Assembly: GCF_014596465.1 (NCBI RefSeq)
Contig: NZ_MECK01000157.1
Coordinates: forward strand, 1-62,224
Reading direction: 5' to 3'
Origin: Streptomyces sp. CBMA123
Lineage (GTDB): Bacteria; Actinomycetota; Actinomycetes; Streptomycetales; Streptomycetaceae
DNA length: 62,224 bases
In this document: positions 17,660-27,586 of the stretch, in pieces
Layout: every line of letters starts with the position of its first letter
Numbering within the stretch: position 1 is the first letter of the stretch
Position numbers and translations under genes: made by a program
Notes under the pieces: model-generated
Databases searched by the model: none
The model's input: the letters and a program-made list of their open reading frames with translations, nothing else
Told to the model about the DNA's origin: nothing

Positions 17660-20397
17660 AGCTCGGAGCATGGAAGGTCGCCCTGCGGATCGCCCGGCGC
17701 GACGCCCTGCGGGCCAAGGGGCGCAGCGCCCTGATCCTGGCGATGATCGCGCTGCCCGTCCTCGGCGTCACCGGCGCCGACGTGGTCCACCGCAGCGGCC
17801 GGCTGTCCCCGGCCGAACGGGTCGAGCGGGTGGTGGGCGGCGCGGACGCGCTGGTCACCGCGCTCAACCCGGGCCAGGCCGTCGAACAGGCCCCGGTCGC
17901 CGAGGACGGCGCCTTCGCCGTCCAGCCCCGCCCGGGGCAGCAGCCGACACCCGAACAGCTGAAGGCCGCGAGCACCGATCCGGCGACCCTGGTCAGCTCA
18001 CTGCTGCCGCCCGGCAGCGCGCTCACCCCGGCCCGGCCGGGCCCGGAGACCGGCGCCACCTCGCCCGAGGGCCTGGTCCGCACCCTCACCACCGAGGCCG
18101 ACCTGGGCGACCCTGTCTGGCGCGGCCGGCTCGACCTGGTCAAGGGCCGCACCCCCGGCGCGCCGCACGAACTGGCCGCCACCCAGGCCTTCCTGGACAA
18201 CTCCGGACTCCCGCTCGGCGGCACCACCACCATCCAGGGGCTGGAGGGGACCACCTTCACCATCACCGGTGTGGTGGAACACCCGGACGAGCTCGGCCGG
18301 GTCGAACTCGTCGCCAGGCCGGGCGAGTTGATCGACCCGCTGGCCAACGCGACGGACCCCGCGCGCCCCGGCGCCGAACGGCCGCAGAACGGGCGCAGTG
18401 CCTGGCTGGTGCACCTCCCGGGCGGGGCCACCCTCGACTGGGCCACGGTCCAGAAGTTCAACGCCCACGGCTACACCCTCACCGCGCGCTCCGTCGCGCT
18501 CGACCCGCCGCCGTACGGGTCCGTCCCCTACTACCGGGACTCCATCACCTCCCACGACCTCGCCGGCGGCAACAGCACCAAGGTCGTGATCGCCACCGTG
18601 ACCGGGATGGCGCTGCTGGAGGTCGCCCTGCTCGCCGGGCCCGCCTTCGCGGTCGGCGCCCGCCGCTCCCGCCGCCAGCTCGCCCTGCTCGGCGCCGCCG
18701 GCGGCCGGCGCACCCACATCGGCGCGGTGGTGCTCGGCGGCGCCGTGGTGCTCGGCCTGGCCGGAGCGGCGGTCGGGGTGGCCGTCGGCACCGCGCTGGT
18801 CGCCTGGCTGCGGCCGGTGATCGAGGAGGTCGGCGGCACGCGCTTCGGGCACTTCGCCCTGCCCCCGCTGGACCTGCTGGCCATCGCCGGGATCGGCCTG
18901 GTCACCGCGCTGCTCGCGGCCGCGCTGCCGGCCTGGCAGGCCGCCCGGCGCAGCGTCACCGCCGGCCTCACCGGTCGGGACACCGTCCGGGCGCCCAACC
19001 GCCTGGTCACCGTGCTCGGCGTGGTGCTGATCCTCGGCGGCGGCGCGATCGCGATGTACGGCGCGGGCGCGGTGCAGCGCGGCCGGGCGGTGGTGAGCAC
19101 CTACGACCTCCGCACCCTCACCGTGCTGGGCGGCTCGGTCACCGCCGAACTCGGCCTGCTCGCCTGCACCCCGGTACTGATCGCCCTGTTCGGCCGGTTC
19201 GCCGGACGCCTCCCGCTCGGCCCCCGACTGGCCCTGCGGGACTCCGCCCGCAACCGCTCCCGCACCGCACCGGCCGTCGCAGCGGTGATGGCCGCCGTCG
19301 CCGGAGCCGTCGCCATCGGGGTGTACAGCACCAGCACCGACGCCGAGAACCAGCGCGACTACCGGCCGCAGGCCCCGTACGGCGCCGTCCAGCTGATCAG
19401 CTACAGCGACGGGCCGCAGAGCGCCCAGACCCCGGCCGAGGTGGAGAAGCAGCTGACCGGGCTCGGACCGCGCGCCGACGTCGGCCAGGTGGTCTACCGC
19501 TTCTGCGACAACTGCTCCAGCACCGTCCAGCTCAAGGGCACGCCGAACTGGCGCACGCTCAGCGCCCCGCCGCACCTGGCCACCGGTGATGCCACCCTGC
19601 TGCACAACCTCTTCGACGTGCGGGACCAGACGGCCGAACAGGCCCTGGCCGCCGGGAAGCTGCTGGTCTTCGACCCGACGCTGATCGGCGCCGACGGCAA
19701 GGCCGTGCTGCAGCTGCGCGGAGGCGGCGGCGGCCCGGTGCAGCCGGGGCAGATCCCCAAGCCCGACCTCCAGGAGATCCCGGTGGACGCGGTGCTGGTC
19801 GACAACCCGGACGCCGCCCGCTACGCCCAGGGACTGATGCCGACCACCGCGCTGGCCAAGCTCGGCCTCTCCTCGGCGTCCCAGGGTGCGGTCTGGCGCC
19901 CGGCCACCCCGCCCGACCGCAAGGCCCAGCAGCGGGCCGCGGCCGCCGCCGCCCGGCTGAACCACTACGCCCAGCTGGACGTCGAACGCGGCTACCAGCC
20001 GAAGAGCGACGCCCTCACCCTGGCGCTCACCGGCTTCGCCGGACTGGTGGTGCTCGGCGCCGCCGGGATCGCCACCGGACTCGCCGCCGCCGACTCCCGG
20101 CAGGACCAGGCCACCCTGGCCGCCGTCGGCGCCCCGCCGCGGATCCGCCGGACCATGGCGGGCCTGCAGTGCGCGCTGATCGCCCTGCTCGGGGCGCTGC
20201 TCGGGGCGGCCAACGGCTTCGTCCCGGCGGTGGGACTGCTCAAGTCCCGGGCCAGCGGCTTCGGTTCGAAGCCGATGCTGCTCGCCGCACCCTGGGCGGA
20301 ACTGCTGCTGGTGGTGCTGGTGCTGCCGGTGGTGGCAGGGCTGCTCGCGGCGCTGTTCACCCGCTCCAAGGTGCCGCTGGGGCGGCGGCTGTCCTGA
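17656..20397 (+). CDS. FtsX-like ABC transporter permease
   Basis: A 913-residue permease partnered with the preceding ATPase (ATGA overlap). It has an N-terminal helix (about residues 22-42), a long external region, a first FtsX domain from about residue 310 (ARRSRRQLALLGAAGG coupling helix) and a second from about 784 (ADSRQDQATLAAVGAPP). The external region after residue 560 contains FCDNCSSTVQL, a possible disulfide or metal pair. Streptomycetes encode many such two-gene exporters, often for antibiotics or cell-envelope stress; substrate unknown. Confidence 0.88.
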   Translation: MKLGAWKVALRIARRDALRAKGRSALILAMIALPVLGVTGADVVHRSGRLSPAERVERVVGGADALVTALNPGQAVEQAPVAEDGAFAVQPRPGQQPTPEQLKAASTDPATLVSSLLPPGSALTPARPGPETGATSPEGLVRTLTTEADLGDPVWRGRLDLVKGRTPGAPHELAATQAFLDNSGLPLGGTTTIQGLEGTTFTITGVVEHPDELGRVELVARPGELIDPLANATDPARPGAERPQNGRSAWLVHLPGGATLDWATVQKFNAHGYTLTARSVALDPPPYGSVPYYRDSITSHDLAGGNSTKVVIATVTGMALLEVALLAGPAFAVGARRSRRQLALLGAAGGRRTHIGAVVLGGAVVLGLAGAAVGVAVGTALVAWLRPVIEEVGGTRFGHFALPPLDLLAIAGIGLVTALLAAALPAWQAARRSVTAGLTGRDTVRAPNRLVTVLGVVLILGGGAIAMYGAGAVQRGRAVVSTYDLRTLTVLGGSVTAELGLLACTPVLIALFGRFAGRLPLGPRLALRDSARNRSRTAPAVAAVMAAVAGAVAIGVYSTSTDAENQRDYRPQAPYGAVQLISYSDGPQSAQTPAEVEKQLTGLGPRADVGQVVYRFCDNCSSTVQLKGTPNWRTLSAPPHLATGDATLLHNLFDVRDQTAEQALAAGKLLVFDPTLIGADGKAVLQLRGGGGGPVQPGQIPKPDLQEIPVDAVLVDNPDAARYAQGLMPTTALAKLGLSSASQGAVWRPATPPDRKAQQRAAAAAARLNHYAQLDVERGYQPKSDALTLALTGFAGLVVLGAAGIATGLAAADSRQDQATLAAVGAPPRIRRTMAGLQCALIALLGALLGAANGFVPAVGLLKSRASGFGSKPMLLAAPWAELLLVVLVLPVVAGLLAALFTRSKVPLGRRLS

Positions 20398-20487
20398 GTC
20401 CTCCGCTCCGGTTCGAGCACGCCGAACACTCCACGGCCACCGACTGAGCACCACCCGAACACCGCCCGGGCAGCGCCCGGACTCCGT

Positions 20488-20522
20488 GGGCGCCCGTCCC
20501 TTCGACCAGGGGGCGGGCGCCC
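20488..20522 (+). terminator. Terminator hairpin after the ABC operon
   Basis: GGGCGCCCGTCCC pairs with GGGGCGGGCGCCC (13 bp, one G-U) around an 8-base loop, 90 bases after the permease stop and before the BlaI gene. Confidence 0.6.
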
Positions 20523-20599
20523 GGCGCTCGCCGTACGATGGGCCGCGTTCCAGCGGGCGACGGGCGCCGGCGGTCGGTTCGGCGAGGGAGACGAGGGCG

Positions 20600-20971
20600 G
20601 TGCTACGGGGTTTCGGCGATCTCGAGGCCGAGATCATGGACCGGCTGTGGTCCTGGGGCCGGCCGGCCACGGTGCGCGAGGTGGTGGACGACCTCCAGCG
20701 GCAACGGCCCGTCGCCTACACCACCGTGACCACCGTCGCCGACATCCTGCACACCAAGGGCTGGCTGCGCCGCGACAAGGTCGGCCGCGCCTGGGTGTAC
20801 GAGCCGACCTGCACCCGCGAGGCGTACACCGCCCAGCTGATGCACCAGGCGCTGGAGACCACCCCCGACCGGGCCGGGGCGCTGTTGCAGTTCGTCGACC
20901 GGATCAGCGGGGACGAGGCCTCCGCGCTGATCGCCGCCCTCGAACAGGTGAAGACCCGGGACTCCGAGTGA
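20600..20971 (+). CDS. BlaI/MecI/CopY family transcriptional regulator
   Basis: A 123-residue winged-helix repressor: FGDLEAEIMDRLWSWG, ATVREVVDDL and VAYTTVTTVADILHTKGWL are the family's DNA-binding segment. In this family a membrane M56 protease cleaves the repressor or relays a signal; the M56 gene follows with a GTGA overlap. The GTG at 20600 is chosen because conserved residues start there; the longer frame from 20486 runs through the terminator hairpin. Confidence 0.9.
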   Translation: MLRGFGDLEAEIMDRLWSWGRPATVREVVDDLQRQRPVAYTTVTTVADILHTKGWLRRDKVGRAWVYEPTCTREAYTAQLMHQALETTPDRAGALLQFVDRISGDEASALIAALEQVKTRDSE

Positions 20972-21900
20972 CGCTCGCCCTGCTCGGCCTCCACCTGGCC
21001 GTGACCGGCGTACTGCTGCCCCGCCGCCTGGCCGGCTCACCCCGGCTGCAAGCCCGGCTCCAGGCCAGGCCGCTCCTCGGCGCGGCGCTGTGGCTGGCGC
21101 TGATGGCCTCCTTCACCGTCGCCCTGGTGCTCGCGGCGCACCACGCCCTGGAGCCCGCCGCACGCGAGCCGGCCGGGCTGATCGGCCTGCTCCCCCACCT
21201 CGGGCTGCTCCCCCACGGCACGCTGCTTCCCCCCCTCGAACCGAGCGGGCCGGTGCTGCCGCACACCCACGGCTGGTGGCTGCCGGCCGGGGCCGGGGCG
21301 GTGCTCACCGTGCTGCTGGCCGCCGTCGGCGCCCGGGCCGCACGGGCCCGGCGGCGGCACCGGGCGGTGCTGGACGTGGTCGCCGTCCGGGACCGGCGCT
21401 GGGGCGCCCTGGTGCTGGAGCACGCCCACCCGACCGTCTACTGCCTGCCCGGGCGGCGCTCCCGGGTCGTGCTGTCGCGCGGGGCGCTGCGGCTGCTGGA
21501 CGAACGGCAGCTGACCGCGGCCGTCGCCCACGAGCACGGGCACATCCGCGGCCGCCACCATCTGTTCCGGCTGCCCGCCGACACCTTCGCGCTGCTGCTG
21601 GGGCCGCTGCCGCTGGCCCGGCTGGGGCGCTCGGAGGTGGCGCTGCTGCTGGAGATGGCGGCGGACGACGCGGCGCTGGCGAAGGTCTCCCGGGGTGAAC
21701 TGGCCTCGGCGCTCTGCGCGTTGGCCACCTCCGGGGCGACTCCGGGCGACGCGCTCGCAGTCGCCTCCACCGGGGTGCTGGCCAGGGTCCGCCGGCTGGC
21801 CCGGCCGGACGGCGGCGGGCGGCGCCAACTGGCCTGGCGGCTCGCGGTGTTGACGCTGCCGGCACTCCCGTACCTGCTGGCCTGCGCGCCGCATCCGTAG
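20968..21900 (+). CDS. M56 family membrane metallopeptidase
   Basis: A 310-residue integral membrane protease of the BlaR1/MecR1 class without a penicillin-binding sensor domain. It has several hydrophobic helices and the zinc motif AHEHGHIRGRHH (HExxH). LEMAADDAALAKVS supplies the downstream acidic ligand region. Translationally coupled to the BlaI-type repressor; together they form a two-gene sensing switch whose regulon is unknown. Confidence 0.88.
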   Translation: MTLALLGLHLAVTGVLLPRRLAGSPRLQARLQARPLLGAALWLALMASFTVALVLAAHHALEPAAREPAGLIGLLPHLGLLPHGTLLPPLEPSGPVLPHTHGWWLPAGAGAVLTVLLAAVGARAARARRRHRAVLDVVAVRDRRWGALVLEHAHPTVYCLPGRRSRVVLSRGALRLLDERQLTAAVAHEHGHIRGRHHLFRLPADTFALLLGPLPLARLGRSEVALLLEMAADDAALAKVSRGELASALCALATSGATPGDALAVASTGVLARVRRLARPDGGGRRQLAWRLAVLTLPALPYLLACAPHP

Positions 21901-21978
21901 CCCGGCCGCAGCCGGCGGTGCCGCGGGTACACCGCCCCACCCGGCGGTCCGCCCTCGCGGACGCGACCGGAAACGCGA

Positions 21979-22006
21979 CCGGACGGGTCGCCGAGGACCC
22001 GTCCGG
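21979..22006. terminator. Bidirectional terminator hairpin
   Basis: CCGGACGGGTC and GACCCGTCCGG (11-bp perfect arms, GCCGAG loop) lie between the convergent M56 and NlpC/P60 genes. Confidence 0.6.
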
Positions 22007-22026
22007 AGGTGTGCCGCGCGACGCCG

Positions 22027-23097
22027 TTACGGGCGGACGGCGCCCTTGTAGGGCATCGCGGAGATCGGCAGGACCTCGACGTTCTTGCCGGTGCGCGGGG
22101 CGTGGATCATCTTGCCGTCGCCGATGTAGATGCCGACGTGGTGGATGTCGTCGTAGAAGAAGACCAGGTCGCCGGGCTGCAGGGCGTCGCGGGCGACGTG
22201 CGGGCCGTCGTTCCACTGGTCCTGGGAGATCCGGGAGAGCTTGACGTTCGCCGCGCGGTAGGCGGCGCCGGTGAGCCCGGAGCAGTCGAAGCTGTTGGGA
22301 CCGGTGGAACTCCACTGGTAGGGCTTGCCGAGTTGGGCGTAGGCGAACTGGACGATGGCGGCGGCGCGGCCGCCGGCCGGCGGGGCCGGGGCGTTCATGT
22401 CCGGGCGCGCGGCGGAGCGGGAGGCGCGGTCGGCGGCCGCGGCCTGCTGGGCCTCGGCCTTGGCCTTGTCGGCGGCCTGCTGGGCGTTGACCTTGGCACG
22501 GTCCTCGGCGCTCAGCTTGTTGAGCGTGGCCTGGGCCTCGGCGAGCTTGGTCTGGATCTGCTGCTTCTTGGCGGCCAGCTCGGTGCCGACCGAGTCGAGC
22601 TGGGCGAGCGTGGCGGTGGCCTCGGTGCGGTCCTGGTCGAGCTTGCGCTGCTCGTCCTGGGCCTGCTTGAGCAGGGCGGTCTGGGTGTCGGCGACCTGGT
22701 TCTGCGCCGAGGCGCGCTCCAGGAAGCCGGCCGGGTCGGAGTCGAGCATCAGCTGGACGGACGGGTCGATGCCTCCGGTGCGGTACTGGTCGGCGGCGAC
22801 CGCGCCGAGCCTGGTGCGCAGCTCGTTCATCGACTCCTGGCCGCGGGCGACCTTCTCCTGGAGCTTGTTGGCGTCGCCCTGCAGCTTCTGCTGCTTGGCC
22901 TGGAAGCCGTTGTACTGCTCGATGGACTGCTCGGCCTCCTCGTTGAGCTTGTCCACCTGCTCCTTGACGGAGGCGAGGCTCGGGGCCGGCTCGGCGTGGG
23001 CGGTGCCGGCGGCGAGCACCGCGCCGCCGGCCATCGCCGTGGTGAGGACCGCCATGCGGGCCCGGCTCGGGGGGCTGGGCTTGCGGCGCTTTCCCAT
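22027..23097 (-). CDS. Secreted NlpC/P60 (C40) peptidoglycan endopeptidase
   Basis: A 356-residue exported cell-wall hydrolase. A signal peptide (about residues 1-35, ending AGTAHA) precedes a long coiled coil (about 40-220, Lys/Glu/Gln-rich) and a C-terminal NlpC/P60 domain. Catalytic Cys lies in NSFDCSGLTGAAY, His in DIHHVGIYIGDG, with a third polar residue expected shortly after. It resembles the RipA/PcsB-type division and growth hydrolases of actinobacteria. AAGGAG precedes the ATG. The DNA upstream is full of GGACGG/CAGTCGGG repeats. Confidence 0.9.
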   Translation of the reverse strand: MGKRRKPSPPSRARMAVLTTAMAGGAVLAAGTAHAEPAPSLASVKEQVDKLNEEAEQSIEQYNGFQAKQQKLQGDANKLQEKVARGQESMNELRTRLGAVAADQYRTGGIDPSVQLMLDSDPAGFLERASAQNQVADTQTALLKQAQDEQRKLDQDRTEATATLAQLDSVGTELAAKKQQIQTKLAEAQATLNKLSAEDRAKVNAQQAADKAKAEAQQAAAADRASRSAARPDMNAPAPPAGGRAAAIVQFAYAQLGKPYQWSSTGPNSFDCSGLTGAAYRAANVKLSRISQDQWNDGPHVARDALQPGDLVFFYDDIHHVGIYIGDGKMIHAPRTGKNVEVLPISAMPYKGAVRP

Positions 23098-23501
23098 CGC
23101 GGTGGGCTCTCCTTCGGGGGACGGACACACGGTCGGGGGACGCACTGTCGGGGGGACGGACAGTCGGGAGACGTCCGTCGGGGACAGGCGGTCGGGGGCA
23201 GGCGGTCAGGGGGGACGGGCAGTCGGGAGACGTGCCGGAGACGGCGAAGGCGGGCGGGGGCGTACGGGGGATGCCGTCCCCGCCCACCTTCTTCGAAGTA
23301 ACTTAATAGATGAGTGGTGAGGTTCCGCAATCCCCTTGGTCGGGACACTTCCGGGCGAACGATCGCGCGCCACGACACGGGCGTCGCGGCGCTCTTCGAT
23401 CCATGGAGCCCAGGCGGCGCCCGAAAGGTTGCCTAAATCGAGAACAAGGTCACACGCGACGCCCCTCCTTCCGGTCCGCTAACGGGCGCTAACCTGCGCA
23501 C
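23098..23501. other. Divergent intergenic region with tandem repeats
   Basis: The half next to the hydrolase (23110-23235) is a degenerate array of GGGACGGACAGTCGGG-like units. The half next to mutA is less GC-rich and holds the promoters. On the minus strand GGAAC at about 23328-23332 and GTT some 19 bases later resemble an ECF-type promoter, but weakly. On the plus strand TAACCT at 23490-23495 could be a -10 element placing the transcript start at the mutA ATG. No gene seen. Confidence 0.45.
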
Positions 23502-25370
23502 ATGAAGGTCCCGCCCGAAAGGCTCCCCCTCGCCGCCGAGTTCCCGGCCGCGCACCGTGAGCAGTGGCAGCAGCTCGTCGAGGGTGTGCTGCGCAAGTCC
23601 GGTGCCCAGCCCGAGGACGGCGCCGCCGCCGAGCAGGCGCTCACCACCGCGCTCCCGGACGGGCTGCGCGCCCGCCCGCTGTACACCGCCGAGAACACCT
23701 CCGCCGAGCCCGGCTACCCCGGCTTCCCGCCGTTCGTCCGCGGCGGCCGGCCGCAGGGCTCCGCCGTCGCCGGCTGGGACGTCCGCCAGCGGCACGCCGA
23801 CCCGGACCGGCGGCGCGCCAACGAGGCCGTACTCGCCGACCTGGAGCACGGCGTGACCTCGCTCTGGCTGGAACTGGGCGGCGAGGGCCTGCCGGTCACC
23901 GCCCTGCCCGAGGCGCTCGCCGGGGTGTACCTGGACCTCGCCTCCGTGGCACTCGACGCGGGACCCGAATTCACCGCCGCCGCCGAGCAGTTGTTCACGC
24001 TGTACGCGGAGCGCGCGGTCTCCCCCGACGCCGCCGCCGGCAACCTCGGCGCCGACCCACTCGGCCTCCAGGCCCGCACCGGCTCCGCCGCCGAGACCGA
24101 CGTCCTGCTCACCGAGGCCGCCGCGCTGGCCGCCCGCTGCGCCACCGCGTACCCGAACGTCCGGGCGCTCACCGTCGACGCCCTGCCGTACCACGAGGCC
24201 GGCGCCTCCCCCGCCCAGGAGCTGGGCTGCGCGCTGGCCACCGGCGTTGCCTACCTGCGCGCGCTGACCGCCGCCGGCCTGCCCGTCGACACCGCGCTCG
24301 GCCAGCTGGAGTTCCGCTTCGCCGCGGACGCCGACCAGTTCCTGACCATCGCCAAGTTCCGTGCCGCGCGCCGCCTCTGGGCCCGCGTCGCGGAGGTGTC
24401 CGGCGCCTCGGCCGAGGCCTCGGCGCAGCGTCAGCACGCCGTCACCTCCCAGGTGATGATGACCGCCCGCGACCCGTGGGTGAACATGCTGCGCACCACC
24501 GTGGCCTGCCTGGCCGCCGGGGTCGGCGGCGCCGACGCCGTCACCGTGCTGCCCTTCGACAGCGCGCTCGGCCGGCCCGACGCCTTCGCCCGCCGGATCG
24601 CCCGCAACACCCAGTCGATCCTGCTGGAGGAGTCCCACCTGGCCCGGGTGATCGACCCGGCCGGCGGCTCCTGGTACGTCGAGCAGCTGGGCGAGGAGCT
24701 GGCGCAGGCCGCCTGGGCCTGGTTCCAGGAGATCGAGCGGGCCGGCGGCCAGTTCGCCGCCCTGAGCTCCGGCCTGGTCGGCGAGCGGATCGCCGCGACC
24801 TGGGCGGAGCGGTCCGGGAAGCTCGCCAAGCGGCGCGAACCCGTCACCGGCGTCAGCGAGTTCCCGCACCTGGACGAGCAGCCGCTGGTCCGCGAGCCGG
24901 CCCCGGCGCGTCATGAGGGCGGGCTGCCGCGGGTGCGCCGCGCCGAGGCGTACGAGGCGCTGCGGGACCGCTCGGACGCCCACCTCGCCGCCACCGGCGC
25001 CCGTCCGACGCTGTTCCTGGCCTCGATCGGCACCGCCGCCGCGCACACCGGGCGCACCACCTTCGCGGCCAACCTGTTCCAGGCCGGCGGCATCGCGACG
25101 ACCGCCGTCGAGGGCGTCGACCCGGCCGCCTTCGCCGACGCGTTCCGGTCCTCGGGGGCGACCGTCGCCTGCCTGTGCTCCAGCGACGCCCTGTACGGCG
25201 AGCACGCCCCGTCCGTCGCCGAGGCTCTGAAGGCGGCCGGCGCCCAGCGGGTGCTGCTGGCCGGGCGTCCGGCCGAAGCGCCCGCCGGAGTGGACGAGTT
25301 CATCTACGCGGGCGGGGACGCGATCGCCGTCCTCACCTCCCTGCTGGACCTCATTGGAGTGGCGCGATGA
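23502..25370 (+). CDS. mutA: Methylmalonyl-CoA mutase, small subunit
   Basis: A 622-residue subunit of the heterodimeric B12 enzyme that interconverts succinyl-CoA and (R)-methylmalonyl-CoA, feeding propionate metabolism and polyketide extender supply. It has the TIM-barrel mutase domain (e.g. [44 protein letters not shown]). The C-terminal Rossmann domain lacks the cobalamin motif DxHxxG, as expected for the non-catalytic subunit. The ATG has no clear Shine-Dalgarno, and a possible -10 sits 6 bases upstream, so the mRNA may be leaderless. Confidence 0.95.
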   Translation: MKVPPERLPLAAEFPAAHREQWQQLVEGVLRKSGAQPEDGAAAEQALTTALPDGLRARPLYTAENTSAEPGYPGFPPFVRGGRPQGSAVAGWDVRQRHADPDRRRANEAVLADLEHGVTSLWLELGGEGLPVTALPEALAGVYLDLASVALDAGPEFTAAAEQLFTLYAERAVSPDAAAGNLGADPLGLQARTGSAAETDVLLTEAAALAARCATAYPNVRALTVDALPYHEAGASPAQELGCALATGVAYLRALTAAGLPVDTALGQLEFRFAADADQFLTIAKFRAARRLWARVAEVSGASAEASAQRQHAVTSQVMMTARDPWVNMLRTTVACLAAGVGGADAVTVLPFDSALGRPDAFARRIARNTQSILLEESHLARVIDPAGGSWYVEQLGEELAQAAWAWFQEIERAGGQFAALSSGLVGERIAATWAERSGKLAKRREPVTGVSEFPHLDEQPLVREPAPARHEGGLPRVRRAEAYEALRDRSDAHLAATGARPTLFLASIGTAAAHTGRTTFAANLFQAGGIATTAVEGVDPAAFADAFRSSGATVACLCSSDALYGEHAPSVAEALKAAGAQRVLLAGRPAEAPAGVDEFIYAGGDAIAVLTSLLDLIGVAR

Positions 25371-27574
25371 TCCCCGACTTCACCGGAATCGGGCTGACCG
25401 GCGACGGCGCCCGCCCGGACGTCACCGACGACCAGTGGCAGGCCGCCTGGCGCCGGTCCACCGGCAAGACCGCCGACGAGCTGCTCTGGGACACCCCCGA
25501 GGGCATCGGCGTCAAGCCGCTGTACACCGCGGCCGACCTGGCCGACGTGGACTTCCTGGAGACGTACCCCGGCATCGCCCCGTACCTGCGCGGGCCGTAC
25601 CCGACCATGTACGTCAACCAGCCGTGGACCGTCCGCCAGTACGCGGGCTTCTCCACCGCCGAGGAGTCCAACGCCTTCTACCGCCGCAACCTCGCCGCCG
25701 GCCAGAAGGGCCTCTCGGTCGCCTTCGACCTGCCGACCCACCGCGGCTACGACAGCGACCACCCGCGCGTCACCGGCGACGTCGGCATGGCGGGCGTCGC
25801 CATCGACTCCATCTACGACATGCGCCAGCTCTTCGACGGCATCCCGCTGGACAAGATGTCGGTGTCGATGACCATGAACGGCGCGGTGCTCCCGGTGCTC
25901 GCGCTGTACATCGTCGCGGCCGAGGAGCAGGGCGTACCGCCGGAGAAGCTCGCCGGGACCATCCAGAACGACATCCTCAAGGAGTTCATGGTCCGCAACA
26001 CCTACATCTACCCGCCGCAGCCGTCGATGCGGATCATCTCGGACATCTTCGCGTACACCTCGCAGAAGATGCCCCGGTACAACTCGATCTCCATCTCCGG
26101 CTACCACATCCAGGAGGCCGGAGCCACCGCCGACCTGGAGCTGGCCTACACCCTGGCCGACGGGGTCGAGTACCTGCGCGCGGGCCTGGACGTGGGCCTG
26201 GACGTGGACGCCTTCGCGCCGCGGCTGTCGTTCTTCTGGGCGATCGGCATGAACTTCTTCATGGAGGTCGCCAAGCTGCGCGCAGCCCGGCTGCTGTGGG
26301 CCAAGCTGGTCAAGCAGTTCGACCCGAAGAACGCCAAGTCCCTCTCGCTGCGCACCCATTCGCAGACCTCGGGCTGGTCGCTCACCGCCCAGGACGTGTT
26401 CAACAACGTGACGCGCACCTGCGTCGAGGCGATGGCCGCCACCCAGGGCCACACCCAGTCGCTGCACACCAACGCCCTCGACGAGGCGCTGGCCCTGCCC
26501 ACCGACTTCTCCGCCCGCATCGCCCGCAACACCCAGCTGCTGCTGCAGCAGGAGTCGGGCACCTGCCGGGTGATCGACCCGTGGGGCGGCTCGGCGTACG
26601 TCGAGAAGCTCACCCACGACCTCGCCTCCCGGGCCTGGCAGCACATCCAGGAGGTCGAGGCGGCCGGCGGCATGGCCAAGGCCATCGACGCGGGCATCCC
26701 CAAGATGCGCGTGGAGGAGGCCGCCGCCCGGACCCAGGCGCGCATCGACTCCGGCCGCCAGCCGGTGATCGGCGTCAACAAGTACCGGGTGGAGAACGAC
26801 GAGCAGATCGACGTGCTCAAGGTCGACAACTCGGCGGTGCGGGCCCGGCAGATCGAGAAGCTGCGGCGGCTGCGCGAGGAGCGCGACGAGGCCGCCTGCC
26901 AGGACGCGCTGAACGCGCTCACCCGCTCCGCGGAGGCCGGTGCCCAGCGCGGCGGCTCGCTGGACGGCAACCTGCTGCACCTGGCCGTCAACGCGGCCCG
27001 GGCCAAGGCCACCGTCGGCGAGATCTCGGACGCCCTGGAGAAGGTGTACGGCCGCCACTCCGGCCAGATCCGTACCATCTCCGGTGTGTACCGAGACGAA
27101 GCGGGCCCCTCCGCCCCCCTCCAGCGCACCCGTGACCTGGTCGAGCGGTTCGAGCGGGCCGAGGGCCGGCGGCCGCGCATCCTGGTCGCCAAGATGGGCC
27201 AGGACGGCCACGACCGCGGCCAGAAGGTGATCGCCACCGCCTTCGCGGACCTGGGCTTCACCGTCGACGTCGGCCCGCTGTTCCAGACCCCGGCCGAGGT
27301 CGCCCGCCAGGCCGTCGAGGCGGACGTCCACATCGTGGGCGTGTCGTCGCTCGCCGCCGGCCACCTCACCCTGGTGCCCGCGCTGCGCGCCGAACTCGCC
27401 GCGGCGGGCCGGGAGGACATCACCATCGTGGTCGGCGGAGTGATCCCGCCGCAGGACTTCGACGCGCTGTACGAGGCGGGCGCGGCAGCCGTGTTCGGCC
27501 CGGGCACGGTGATCCCGGACGCCGCCTTCGACCTGCTGACGGCACTGGCGGCCGACCTCGGCCACGAGCTGTGA
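25367..27574 (+). CDS. mutB: Methylmalonyl-CoA mutase, large (catalytic) subunit
   Basis: A 735-residue catalytic subunit. The mutase barrel ([47 protein letters not shown]) is followed by a C-terminal B12-binding domain with [10 protein letters not shown] (DxHxxG, cobalt-ligating His) and the later GGVIPPQD. Its ATG overlaps the mutA stop (ATGA), so the subunits are translationally coupled. The length and all motifs are normal. Confidence 0.97.
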   Translation: MIPDFTGIGLTGDGARPDVTDDQWQAAWRRSTGKTADELLWDTPEGIGVKPLYTAADLADVDFLETYPGIAPYLRGPYPTMYVNQPWTVRQYAGFSTAEESNAFYRRNLAAGQKGLSVAFDLPTHRGYDSDHPRVTGDVGMAGVAIDSIYDMRQLFDGIPLDKMSVSMTMNGAVLPVLALYIVAAEEQGVPPEKLAGTIQNDILKEFMVRNTYIYPPQPSMRIISDIFAYTSQKMPRYNSISISGYHIQEAGATADLELAYTLADGVEYLRAGLDVGLDVDAFAPRLSFFWAIGMNFFMEVAKLRAARLLWAKLVKQFDPKNAKSLSLRTHSQTSGWSLTAQDVFNNVTRTCVEAMAATQGHTQSLHTNALDEALALPTDFSARIARNTQLLLQQESGTCRVIDPWGGSAYVEKLTHDLASRAWQHIQEVEAAGGMAKAIDAGIPKMRVEEAAARTQARIDSGRQPVIGVNKYRVENDEQIDVLKVDNSAVRARQIEKLRRLREERDEAACQDALNALTRSAEAGAQRGGSLDGNLLHLAVNAARAKATVGEISDALEKVYGRHSGQIRTISGVYRDEAGPSAPLQRTRDLVERFERAEGRRPRILVAKMGQDGHDRGQKVIATAFADLGFTVDVGPLFQTPAEVARQAVEADVHIVGVSSLAAGHLTLVPALRAELAAAGREDITIVVGGVIPPQDFDALYEAGAAAVFGPGTVIPDAAFDLLTALAADLGHEL

Positions 27575-27586
27575 CCGCCTGATCGC

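Noticed and set aside
17998..20670. Long minus-strand open frame opposite the second FtsX permease
   Set aside because: No recognisable domain, Gly/Arg/Gln-rich shadow composition.
23310..23335. ECF (SigE-type) promoter for the NlpC/P60 gene
   Set aside because: GGAAC and a downstream GTT are present, but the spacing is long and the rest of the consensus is missing.
23098..23500. c-di-AMP (ydaO) riboswitch upstream of the NlpC/P60 gene
   Set aside because: Such switches precede some streptomycete cell-wall hydrolases, but I could not find the conserved core in this gap.
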